NCBI GenBank assembly: GCA_031284085.1
Contig: JAITAM010000101.1
Span: forward strand, 1 to 15,519
DNA from: Spirochaetaceae bacterium
GTDB taxonomy: Bacteria > Spirochaetota > Spirochaetia > Treponematales > Breznakiellaceae
DNA length: 15,519 nucleotides
Reading direction: 5' to 3'
In this document: positions 7,062 through 14,293 of the stretch, piece after piece
Position numbering within the stretch: the stretch's first letter is position 1
Layout of the letters: each line of letters begins with the position of its first letter
Notes under the pieces: generated by a model
The model's input: only the letters and a program-made list of their open reading frames with translations
Database searches by the model: none
Told to the model about the DNA's origin: nothing
Position numbers and translations under genes: made by a program

Positions 7062-7067
7062 CATTTT

Positions 7068-8153
7068 ATGCGTATAAACAGGTACGGTATAGCTTACTTT
7101 ATTTTTTTATGCTGTATTGCAGTGCCGACTTTTACACAGAATAGAGAAAAAACTCTCACCCTCAATGAAGTATTATCAGAACTTACGCTTCCTACAGCAG
7201 GCGGTTCCGCCGGACTAAGCTGGGATTCTCTGTTTCAGTCCGGCACCCTTTCTTTCATGGGGCATAAGCTTGCCTTTTCTGCCGGCACCCTTGGTTCTTC
7301 CGGCTATGCGCTCCTTGACGGCAATGAACTGATTCTCCTCTCCAGTCCTTTTATGAAGGATACTGAGCTTCTTTTTCCCGAATCTTTTCTGACAACCCTT
7401 AAAGATTTCCTTGATAAAGTCCGTGATCCGGAATCGGACTTTCGTATTGCGGCGATTGTTATTGATCCGGGACATGGCGGCAAAGACCCGGGCGCTATCG
7501 GCACGCATAGTATAAATGGCAAGCAGACACGGGTAGTAGAAAAGGATATTGCACTTGCCGTCTCAAAAGATTTATACAAAAAACTCCTTGCTGCTTACCC
7601 TGACAAGCGGGTCCTGCTTACAAGAAGCACCGACATCTTTTTAAGCCTTGGGGAACGGGTCGCTATTGCCAATGCCATTCCTCTCAGCGACCATGATGCA
7701 ATTATCTATATATCAATCCATGCCAACTCTTCCTTTAACAAATATGCCCGCGGCTATGAAGTATGGTACCTCGACCCGCAATACCGGCGTGATTTAGTTG
7801 ATCCGAACAAATACAACGATAGTAAGGAAGTCATACCCATACTCAATGCAATGTTGGAAGAGGAGTTTACCCGAGAGAGTATTTTAATGGCGGAGTCTAT
7901 CATTCATGGGTTTGATGAAGTTCTTGGTAAGGTTATACCTTCCCGCGGTGTTAAGGCTGAAGATTGGTTTGTTGTACGAAACGCTCGGATGCCTTCGGTA
8001 TTAGTCGAGCTGGGCTTTGTCAGTAACGAAGAGGATGTACTTTTAATGACCGATCCGCACTATGTTCAAAGCTTTGGAGAGGCTTTGTACAAAGGAATTG
8101 CCGACTTTATCGTTAAGTTTGAGCAGTACGGCGGCCTTATTACAATTGAATAA
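7068..8153 (+). CDS. N-acetylmuramoyl-L-alanine amidase (Amidase_3 family)
   Basis: This 361-residue exported zinc hydrolase is expected to cut the bond between N-acetylmuramic acid and the L-alanine of the peptide stem, remodelling peptidoglycan in the periplasm. Residues 1-23 are a signal peptide ending TFTQ. Residues about 27-120 are a family-specific N-terminal region without a clear domain. The catalytic domain runs from about 127 to 355, with zinc ligands H136 (DPGHGG), E158 (VVEKD) and H218 (SIHAN) and catalytic E314 (LVELGF). An insert at about 235-290 lies where AmiA/B/C-type enzymes carry a regulatory helix, so control by a partner such as an EnvC-like activator is possible. ATG 7068 is the only start keeping the signal peptide. 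The gene overlaps the convergent clpC by 14 bp at its 3' end. Confidence 0.93.
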   Translation: MRINRYGIAYFIFLCCIAVPTFTQNREKTLTLNEVLSELTLPTAGGSAGLSWDSLFQSGTLSFMGHKLAFSAGTLGSSGYALLDGNELILLSSPFMKDTELLFPESFLTTLKDFLDKVRDPESDFRIAAIVIDPGHGGKDPGAIGTHSINGKQTRVVEKDIALAVSKDLYKKLLAAYPDKRVLLTRSTDIFLSLGERVAIANAIPLSDHDAIIYISIHANSSFNKYARGYEVWYLDPQYRRDLVDPNKYNDSKEVIPILNAMLEEEFTRESILMAESIIHGFDEVLGKVIPSRGVKAEDWFVVRNARMPSVLVELGFVSNEEDVLLMTDPHYVQSFGEALYKGIADFIVKFEQYGGLITIE

Positions 8154-10578
8154 GGGCTTGTTTTGGTTTTGCAACGATACTGCCTTCAACAAGGCCGATC
8201 CAAAATACTGCCCCCGGCTCAATTCCTTTAATAATTGCCAAAGAAAGCGGTTCTTCAAGTTCCCGTGCCAGCACTCGCCTGAGAGGACGCGCCCCATACT
8301 GAGGGTCCCAGCCCTTCTCTAAAAGAAAGCGCCGCACCTCAGGTTCAATTTCCATACTATAGCCGTGTTCCGCGAGCCGCTTCTGCAATTCCTTGATCTG
8401 TATCTCTAGAATAGCTTCAAGGTGGGTCATTTCCAAAGGATGAAACACAAGACATTCATCAATACGATTCAGGAATTCCGGGTTAAAGGTAGTGCGCATT
8501 TTTGCCAAGACCTGTGCTTCAATATCTTTATGGTTTGTTACGGCTGAGCTATCAAAACCGATCTGTCTTGTGAAGATTTCATTAGACCCTACATTACTTG
8601 TCATAATGATCACGGTATTGCGAAAATTGACCGTATGCCTCAAGTTATCCTTAAGCTCGCCCTCTTCTAGGATCTGTAAAAGCAGATTAAGAACATCATG
8701 GTGCGCCTTCTCAATCTCGTCAAAAAGAACAACACGGTACGGATTGTGGTGTATTTGTTCCGTCAAAACACCCCCTTCTTCGTAGCCGACATAGCCCGGC
8801 GGCGAACCTACAAGCCGAGCCGCGTTATGCTTTTCCATATAGTCCGACATATCAATCCGTATGATAGATTCTTCAGTGCCGAAAAGGTATGCGGCAAGAG
8901 ATTTCGCCAGCAAGGTTTTTCCTATGCCGGTTGGACCTAAAAACATGAAAGAACCTATGGGGCGGTGAGGAGAGGAGATGCCGGCGCGGGAACGGCGGAT
9001 AACGGAGGCGAGCTTTTTTACCGCATCATCTTGCCCAACGATATTGCGGTGTAATTCCGTCTCAATATCTAAAAGCCGTTTGGAATCATAGTTTTCTAAA
9101 CGCATAACCGGAATACCGGTAATTTCAGATACTACTTTCCGTACATCGCTATCCTCAACAACAAGCCATGTATCGTCCGATGCACATTCCCAAGAATGGC
9201 GGATTACTTCAAGTTTCTGACGCAGAGTCCGGACCTTATCACGAATATCGAGCGCATAGTTATAATTGCCGGACATGATACAGTTTTTCTTTTCGCGGTC
9301 TAGGTTCAAAATCTCGCCTTCAATACCGCTAATCTCTTGAGGGTTGCTGTTTCTCTCCAGTTTTTTCATAGCGCCGGCTTCATCAAGCAAGTCTATTGCC
9401 TTATCCGGCATAAACCGGTCGCGGATGTAGCGTCCTGCAAGTTGTACCGATGTGTAAACAGCCTGCTTTGTGTAGCGAACCCGATGGTGATCCTCGTACC
9501 AGTGTTGAATACCCTGTATCATAGCTAGCGTCTCATCAAGAGACGGCTCTTCTACCAAGATTGCCTGAAAACGCCGCTCCAGTGCCGGGTCTTTTTCAAA
9601 ATACTTGCGGTATTCGTGTAATGTTGTCGTTCCAATACAGCGGATCTTCCCCCGCGACAGTGCCGGCTTGAGTATGCTGGAAGCGTCCATAGTTCCCTCA
9701 GCATTGCCGGCCCCTATGAGCGTATGCAGCTCATCAATAAACAAAATGACGGTACTGGTATCGGTAATCTCTTTTATAATCCGTTTGAGCCGTTCCTCAA
9801 ATTCCCCGCGGTACTTGGTGCCGGCTACTAGTGAAGCAATATCCAGTTTCATAATACGTTTACCGGATAAAGACTGCGGCGCCTCCGTGCTGTTTAGGAA
9901 CTGTGCTACCCCTTCGACGATCGCCGTTTTACCCACACCCGGTTCACCGATTAAAATCGGATTGTTTTTCATCCGCCGTGATAAAATGCGTAGCACGCGG
10001 TTTATCTCATGCTGCCGGCCTATTACCGGATCGAGTTTGCCGGTTCGAGCATAGTTGGTTAAATCTTGTGCGTATTCATCAAGAAACGGCGTTAAACTCG
10101 GATAAAACACCTGTTGCATCCGATCTTGCGACTTGTTAAACCGTGTGTGTATAACAAGCCACACCATATTGCTATCTATTGCCTGTGTTTTAAGATAATC
10201 GGAGACCAGCGAGCTATACTCTTGTACGGCTGCCAATAAAAGATGCTCGGTGCCGGCATAATCGTTTCCCATAAGCCGCGCTACTTCTACTGCCTTATCA
10301 AGCATAGACATTGCCCGCTCCGAAAGAGGAACCGGATCAAAGACGGCTGCAGCGCTTCTTTTTGTATTTTTCTGAGTGAACTGTTCGATAACACACTGGA
10401 AATCAAGTATATTGACTTTAAGACATTGCAATACTTTAACAGCCGTTCCTTCTCCGTCTTGTAAAATCGCCGCAATAATATGTTCCGGCATAATCGTACT
10501 TGCACCGCACCGGCGCACCTCTTTTGGTACAACGCCGGTCATTAGCATCTGTGCTTTCTTACTCAAACCCTTAAACAC
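8140..10578 (-). CDS. clpC: ATP-dependent Clp protease ATP-binding subunit ClpC
   Basis: This 812-residue Hsp100 unfoldase threads substrates into the ClpP protease. Order of domains: Clp N-domain (about 1-145, two repeats), AAA-1 with Walker A GEPGVGKT (211-218) and Walker B ILFIDE (278-283), a middle region containing a UVR-like motif (about 425-457), AAA-2 with Walker A GPTGIGKT (548-555) and Walker B VVLFDE (616-621), and the C-terminal D2-small domain. The tripeptide IGF at 673-675 is the ClpP-docking loop, so the protein should work with ClpP rather than act as a free disaggregase. The short UVR-bearing middle region distinguishes it from ClpB, which has a long coiled coil, and from ClpA, which lacks UVR. 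The start is GTG 10578 with AGAGG just upstream. It begins 27 bp after the upstream gene and is probably co-transcribed with it. Confidence 0.95.
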   Translation of the reverse strand: MFKGLSKKAQMLMTGVVPKEVRRCGASTIMPEHIIAAILQDGEGTAVKVLQCLKVNILDFQCVIEQFTQKNTKRSAAAVFDPVPLSERAMSMLDKAVEVARLMGNDYAGTEHLLLAAVQEYSSLVSDYLKTQAIDSNMVWLVIHTRFNKSQDRMQQVFYPSLTPFLDEYAQDLTNYARTGKLDPVIGRQHEINRVLRILSRRMKNNPILIGEPGVGKTAIVEGVAQFLNSTEAPQSLSGKRIMKLDIASLVAGTKYRGEFEERLKRIIKEITDTSTVILFIDELHTLIGAGNAEGTMDASSILKPALSRGKIRCIGTTTLHEYRKYFEKDPALERRFQAILVEEPSLDETLAMIQGIQHWYEDHHRVRYTKQAVYTSVQLAGRYIRDRFMPDKAIDLLDEAGAMKKLERNSNPQEISGIEGEILNLDREKKNCIMSGNYNYALDIRDKVRTLRQKLEVIRHSWECASDDTWLVVEDSDVRKVVSEITGIPVMRLENYDSKRLLDIETELHRNIVGQDDAVKKLASVIRRSRAGISSPHRPIGSFMFLGPTGIGKTLLAKSLAAYLFGTEESIIRIDMSDYMEKHNAARLVGSPPGYVGYEEGGVLTEQIHHNPYRVVLFDEIEKAHHDVLNLLLQILEEGELKDNLRHTVNFRNTVIIMTSNVGSNEIFTRQIGFDSSAVTNHKDIEAQVLAKMRTTFNPEFLNRIDECLVFHPLEMTHLEAILEIQIKELQKRLAEHGYSMEIEPEVRRFLLEKGWDPQYGARPLRRVLARELEEPLSLAIIKGIEPGAVFWIGLVEGSIVAKPKQALIQL

Positions 10579-10605
10579 AAAAACCTCTGTAATACTCCCA
10601 AGTTT

Positions 10606-11478
10606 TCATTTCTTAATTGAGAAGGGCTTATCGCCGAACTTTTTTGCTAAAAGCTCTATGGATTCTTCTTGAAAATCATCAAAAGAAAGAACAATGATTT
10701 CCTTATCCAAAGGAACGTACTTTTTAGAGAGCGCCCGGATAATCTTATTATCCTGATCCTTTATGCTGACAAGAACCGTACACATTGTTGTACCTGCCGG
10801 CACGTCCCATGTATCAGTGAAAGAGGCGTCCCACTGTACCATTCCGCCTGAAAAAAAGGTGGTAGGAGAGGTGTTGTTATGCACCGAGATAAAGGCTTTT
10901 GCGGCATGTGGAAACGGTGGAAGCGGTGGAAGCGCTCTAATGGTGATACGCCTTTTTATACGTTCATCGGGCGCTTGTTCTGCCAATACGGTAGGAGCCG
11001 GTTCAGGCATATACGACTCTTCCGTATACGGTTCTATGTATACTATTTCAATGTCTGCGTTTCCTTCTTCGCTAAAGGCAGCGGTTCCATATACGGTATA
11101 CGTTTCTGTTTCCGAGACCGCAAAGTCTTCCCCTCTGTACATTCCGCTCATCCAGTAGTACTCATCCTCCGTCTGCCACTTATCACTTAGTCTAAAACGG
11201 AGCGGCTCGTCTGTAGGCAAGGCGCCGTTTGAGTTTATAGCAACTGGTCCGCCCCAGTGATACATTCCATTTTTGAAAACACCGTCTGTTGAATCTTCAG
11301 GTCCAACCTGTATACCCTCAATATCAAAGGAGCCGGCTTTTAGGAATTGCTGAACATTTGTCGGCGTCCAGTCATTTACCATATACATCTGTCCTTTGTA
11401 TTCTCGCACTCCACCTGCGCTTATGCTACAGACGGCGGCATAGCCTAAAAGCAGCGCCATTAGAAAGAATCTTTTCAT
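10606..11478 (-). CDS. Secreted protein with the same N-terminal domain as the TPR protein; unrecognised C-terminal domain
   Basis: This 290-residue protein starts at ATG 11478 behind AAGGAGG. Residues 1-21 are a signal peptide. Residues about 23-150 align with the 2847-3773 product at nearly identical positions (GQMY at 29-32, LKAGSFDI at 46-53, FKNG at 69-72, YRGE at 114-117, GT at 131-132, YIEP at 147-150). A Pro/Glu-rich linker (about 157-190, including PEPAPTVL and RALPPLPPFP) leads to a C-terminal part (about 190-290) predicted by eye to be beta-rich, with FISVHNNT and VLVSIKDQDNK segments; I recognise no family. Probably periplasmic. clpC starts 27 bp downstream, so the pair likely forms an operon. 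The shared domain plus swapped C-termini points to a lineage-specific family. Function unknown. Confidence 0.82.
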   Translation of the reverse strand: MKRFFLMALLLGYAAVCSISAGGVREYKGQMYMVNDWTPTNVQQFLKAGSFDIEGIQVGPEDSTDGVFKNGMYHWGGPVAINSNGALPTDEPLRFRLSDKWQTEDEYYWMSGMYRGEDFAVSETETYTVYGTAAFSEEGNADIEIVYIEPYTEESYMPEPAPTVLAEQAPDERIKRRITIRALPPLPPFPHAAKAFISVHNNTSPTTFFSGGMVQWDASFTDTWDVPAGTTMCTVLVSIKDQDNKIIRALSKKYVPLDKEIIVLSFDDFQEESIELLAKKFGDKPFSIKK

Positions 11479-11506
11479 CTCGTCCTCCTTGATAAGAAAT
11501 ATACTT

Positions 11507-11535
11507 ATTTTACATGCTTTAGCGACTCCTTACAA
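11507..11535 (-). promoter_or_regulatory. Likely promoter of the secreted-protein/clpC operon
   Basis: On the minus strand TTGTAA (11535-11530) is followed after 17 bp by TAAAAT (11512-11507). The start codon is 28 bases further on, behind AAGGAGG. The -35 lies only 3 bp from the dispersed hairpin at 11539-11553, so a protein or structure at the hairpin could affect this promoter. Confidence 0.5.
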
Positions 11536-11538
11536 TAC

Positions 11539-11585
11539 ACAGCCGCAGGCTGTTTCTAGCGGCCATACGGCTTTCTGCCTACAAG
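11539..11585 (-). repeat. Single dispersed hairpin element
   Basis: Read on the minus strand this copy is CTTGTAGGCAGAAAGCCGTA, a short spacer, then GAAACAGCCTGCGGCTGT. It matches the copies at 6143-6330 and the array unit. The perfect hairpin ACAGCC-GCA-GGCTGT is at 11539-11553 on the plus strand. It sits directly upstream of the promoter for the clpC operon. Confidence 0.8.
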
Positions 11586-11643
11586 AAACAACCTTAAGTC
11601 TGACCTGATTCACTGGAGTACCTTCAGCTCTGACTTCAAGATT

Positions 11644-11694
11644 GTATCATCCACGAAAGAGATAATTCTTGTAATCCCATGTTCCCGATGATAC
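11644..11694. repeat. Inverted repeat, 8-bp arms
   Basis: GTATCATC (11644-11651) and GATGATAC (11687-11694) are perfect inverted copies separated by 35 bases. This is the first of a series of inverted repeats in the gene-free stretch before the MACPF gene. Confidence 0.5.
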
Positions 11695-11733
11695 GCCCCG
11701 CTGTACTTCCATTCGCGAGTTGCAGAAAGTAGT

Positions 11734-11950
11734 TTTACGCTGACTGTGGCGTAAAGTTGGGTCTGATACGACCTATATCAGACTTTGGATACGGCCTATA
11801 TCAGACTTTGGATATAAGCCATATCAGACTTTGGATATAAGCCATATCAATACCAAAGGATAGAGCGTAGAAATACGCCACAACAAAAAAGAACTTGCCC
11901 GTATGGGTGCTTAGATAGTAAGGCTGGGGTTACGCACAGAAAGAGCGTAA
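11734..11950. repeat. Three hairpins sharing the TACGC/GCGTA stem
   Basis: TTTACGC/GCGTAAA at 11734-11740 and 11749-11755 (8-base loop), GCGTA-GAAA-TACGC at 11865-11878 (GNRA-type tetraloop), and TTACGC/GCGTAA at 11930-11935 and 11945-11950 (9-base loop) use the same stem word. In the first and third the TACGC arm comes first; in the middle one the order is reversed. Long-range pairing between hairpins is therefore also possible. Confidence 0.6.
11775..11849. repeat. 23-bp tandem repeat, three full copies and a partial fourth
   Basis: ATATCAGACTTTGGATA begins at 11775, 11798 and 11821, and a partial copy (ATATCA) begins at 11844, a strict 23-bp period. Within it GATAT and ATATC flank AAGCC, giving small inverted repeats across unit junctions. 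Confidence 0.85.
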
Positions 11951-12097
11951 TTATCATTAGGGTGGAGGTTCCACTCCGACAGGGTCAGACCTCTAAAGTA
12001 GGGTCAGACCTCCAAAGCAGGTCAGACCTCCAAAGCAGGGTCAGACCTCCAAAACAGGCTCTGGCCTGTAACAAAAGGAAACTTGCCCGTATGGGTG
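11893..12097 (+). repeat. Direct repeat ACTTGCCCGTATGGGTG, two copies 188 bp apart
   Basis: The identical 17-bp word occurs at 11893-11909 and 12081-12097, each preceded by an A-rich stretch (CAAAAAAGA and CAAAAGGAA). The word contains CCC-GTAT-GGG. The two copies bracket the GGTCAGACC tandem repeats. A duplicated regulatory site is one reading; a remnant of segment duplication is another. Confidence 0.7.
11981..12069. repeat. 18-19-bp tandem repeat (GGTCAGACC) and adjoining hairpin
   Basis: Four copies of AGGGTCAGACCTCCAAAGC or close variants start at 11981, 12000, 12019 and 12037. Each contains the near-palindrome GGTC-A-GACC. The block ends in ACAGGC-TCTG-GCCTGT at 12054-12069, the same stem as the GGC/GCC type in the array at 1383-2755. 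CAGGTCA(G/A)ACCTC also occurs at 6144 and 6245 and, inverted, near 11597. Confidence 0.8.
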
Positions 12098-12116
12098 GTT
12101 TATATAAAAAGAGGAA

Positions 12117-12252
12117 CCCGTAACCGTCCTTCTTGGCGGAACGTGCCGGTTACGGGACACATTAAACGTGCCTTTTACTTTACCCTGTTTTCAGGCGGAA
12201 TAGCAACACGACACGTTTAATCCTCTTTTATTTCCTTCGTAGTGAGGAAATA
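12117..12252 (+). promoter_or_regulatory. Three consecutive hairpins in the leader of the MACPF gene
   Basis: Hairpin 1: CCCGTAACCG (12117-12126) with CGGTTACGGG (12147-12156), 10 bp, 20-base loop. Hairpin 2: ATTAAACGTG (12161-12170) with CACGTTTAAT (12212-12221), 10 bp, containing the small hairpin CCTG-TTTT-CAGG (12184-12195). Hairpin 3: TATTTCCT (12229-12236) with AGGAAATA (12245-12252), 8 bp. AACGTG occurs both in the loop of hairpin 1 (12140-12145) and in the first arm of hairpin 2, so CACGTT could pair with either. The ribosome binding site AGGAGG at 12263-12268 follows, and TCCTC at 12221-12225 could pair with it or with GAGGA at 12244-12248. An AT-rich TATATAAAAAG at 12101-12111 may contain a -10. 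Confidence 0.65.
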
Positions 12253-12273
12253 TAGTTTTTATAGGAGGATTTT

Positions 12274-14220
12274 ATGAACAAGAAAATCCATGCCTTACGG
12301 TTTGTCTCCGCGCTTGCAGCGGCGGCATTGATTGCGTTGTCGTTGACCGGATGCCCTGACGACACCGGCGGTAATACCGGCGGAGGGACAACAGACAACG
12401 ATGAGGTCGTGCTGTTAAACGAAAAGGCTAAGTATCGTACCCTGATACCCTTCCAATTTACCGAAGCCGACGCAGGAACGATTGTTACCGAGCAGTTTAT
12501 ACAGCTTGAACCCGGAAAAATGGCTGACCATGAGATAACTGTTTCGATTGCCAGCTCCACCGGAAACGGTTATTTCATTTTAGAAGATGGAAAGATCATC
12601 TTTACTGGTCTAATGCCGGCGAAAACCTATCCCTCTAAAGGTGATACAGAAACCGAGCCTAAGGAGGATGAAGAAGTTATCGAGAGAGAGGAGGAGCTTT
12701 TCTCCAACGGAGGTACTATAACTCTTCTCTTTGAAAAAGGGATGGAAAGCGTTACCCTTGAGGTAGTGGGCATAGTCGAAAAAGAGGGAGCAACGGATCC
12801 GGAGAGAATAGCAGTAACCGGAGATGATACCTTTTTACTTTACGGCTACGATGTGATTAACTCCGGCTACATAAGCCGGAGCGATGTAAAAATAACCCGC
12901 CCTATTCTTGATCTGGAAAGTGTGAATGCGGCCGATATGGTTAGACGGACAGCAACCACATCAAGCAAGTGGGAGTCCGCAAGCGGAGAATCGGTTAAGG
13001 AGTTATTTGAAAGCCTCAACGTTACTGCCAGTGCGGAATATAAAGGGGTAGTGTTTAGCGGTAAGGTGTCGGCGGAGTTTTCGACCAGTAAAAACTCCAC
13101 ACAGACAAAGCGTTACGCCAAAGGGCGGGGGTTTCATATTACCCAAGATGAGTATTTGAGAAACACCGCACCTTCTGTACTAAAAACCCTGCTGGATGAT
13201 ACCTTCAAAACGGATGTCAATTCAAAAAGCGCGGCATACATATTGGATTCTTATGGAACCCATCTCATTGCCCGCGCCTATTGGGGTGGAGAAGCGGAAT
13301 TTAACTATTCTTATACCGGGTCAAGCCTTACCAACACGCAAGACATAACGGTGGCGCTTAACGCAACCTATGGAGGATTTACAGGATCTGCAAGTACGGA
13401 TGCCAAGAACAAGGCAACGGAACTGAACAGCAATTCCTCTTTTACTTCTTCATCACGGGGTGGGAATAACACCTCTTTTATGACCGCGGAGCAATTCACA
13501 AGTGGGTATGATGCATGGGTGCAAAGCGTTAGAAGTAAGCCTGATCTTTGCGGAATTCCTAACTTCAACAACGATTTGATCCCGATCTGGACCATAGCGG
13601 CGGAGGTAAACCCGGCAAAGGCGACGCAGATAAAAACGGAATTTGATAAAAGGGTCGAGACACGAGGAGTAGCTCTTGCAGGGTTTAAGTATACTCCGCC
13701 TCCCTCACCTGACCCGGTCTATACCTATGTTACCAGCATTGATGTCCGAAATACTTCAAGCAGCGATGTTCCCTCTGGATTTACTAACCTTGTGAAGACC
13801 GATATGTACAATCCCGGCGGCGGCTCTGTGCTGGACGCAAATGCAAAAGCAGGAGGCTCATGGTTACGGATTCCTTATCAGACTACGGCGCGTAGCCACA
13901 ATCGTGAGGCTATTGCAGAGATAGATGTCGTCAGTACCGGCAGCAGCTCAACCCGTGCAACCAGATCGGGTTGGACTACAATCAACATGGATCTTAATAA
14001 AGGCGCGGGCGGACCGTATTTGTGGCTGATGTATCGCAAAGTAAACCAAAACGATACTCAGGCTATTGATTTCATCGGAAGTTATTGCGAGAGCGGCGCA
14101 GGTTCCGGCCAAATTAACTCCGGTTATTCGTGGGTCGGTGGACGCATCGATCTAAACAAGAGCGCGGGTGGACATTATGTTTACCTAACAGTTCACAAAT
14201 CTCCATTTAGGTGGCAGTAA
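12274..14220 (+). CDS. MACPF-domain lipoprotein with C-terminal MABP-like beta-prism
   Basis: This is a 648-residue putative pore-forming or membrane-attacking lipoprotein. Residues 1-27 are a lipoprotein signal with lipobox LTGC (C27), followed by a Gly/Asp/Thr-rich tether. Residues about 40-180 are an uncharacterised N-terminal region. Residues about 190-470 hold the MACPF domain, with the signature YGTHLIARAYWGGE at 327-340 flanked by Ser/Thr-rich stretches that could be the membrane-inserting hairpins. Residues 483-648 resemble a MABP beta-prism: three units carry (K)AGG motifs at 526-528, 578-580 and 631-633, about 52 residues apart, two of them preceded by DLNK. This would be a membrane- or lipid-binding module. 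The start is ATG 12274, 5 bases after AGGAGG. An omptin gene follows 73 bp downstream. MACPF proteins can be toxins, adhesins or structural; the activity here is untested. Confidence 0.9.
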   Translation: MNKKIHALRFVSALAAAALIALSLTGCPDDTGGNTGGGTTDNDEVVLLNEKAKYRTLIPFQFTEADAGTIVTEQFIQLEPGKMADHEITVSIASSTGNGYFILEDGKIIFTGLMPAKTYPSKGDTETEPKEDEEVIEREEELFSNGGTITLLFEKGMESVTLEVVGIVEKEGATDPERIAVTGDDTFLLYGYDVINSGYISRSDVKITRPILDLESVNAADMVRRTATTSSKWESASGESVKELFESLNVTASAEYKGVVFSGKVSAEFSTSKNSTQTKRYAKGRGFHITQDEYLRNTAPSVLKTLLDDTFKTDVNSKSAAYILDSYGTHLIARAYWGGEAEFNYSYTGSSLTNTQDITVALNATYGGFTGSASTDAKNKATELNSNSSFTSSSRGGNNTSFMTAEQFTSGYDAWVQSVRSKPDLCGIPNFNNDLIPIWTIAAEVNPAKATQIKTEFDKRVETRGVALAGFKYTPPPSPDPVYTYVTSIDVRNTSSSDVPSGFTNLVKTDMYNPGGGSVLDANAKAGGSWLRIPYQTTARSHNREAIAEIDVVSTGSSSTRATRSGWTTINMDLNKGAGGPYLWLMYRKVNQNDTQAIDFIGSYCESGAGSGQINSGYSWVGGRIDLNKSAGGHYVYLTVHKSPFRWQ

Positions 14221-14231
14221 AATAGTTCTTC

Positions 14232-14267
14232 GTGCATACCGTGTGGGGTTTTCCGCACGGTATGCAC
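14232..14267 (+). terminator. Strong intercistronic hairpin between MACPF and omptin genes
   Basis: GTGCATACCGTG and CACGGTATGCAC are perfect 12-bp arms, extended inward by one wobble and two G-C pairs to a 15-bp stem with a 6-base loop. No U-tract follows (CTCATATATATAG), so full termination is doubtful. It may attenuate omptin expression or protect the 3' end of the MACPF message. The omptin ribosome binding site lies just beyond it. Confidence 0.7.
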
Positions 14268-14293
14268 CTCATATATATAGAAAGGAAAATCAG

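Noticed and set aside
8140..10578. ClpB or ClpA assignment
   Set aside because: The middle region is short and contains a UVR-like motif, and an IGF ClpP-docking loop is present. ClpB lacks the loop and has a long coiled coil; ClpA lacks the UVR motif.
14243..14293. N-terminal extension of the omptin from GTG 14243
   Set aside because: The start lies inside the intercistronic hairpin, has no ribosome binding site, and would put 17 polar residues before the signal peptide. ATG 14294 has GAAAGGA upstream.
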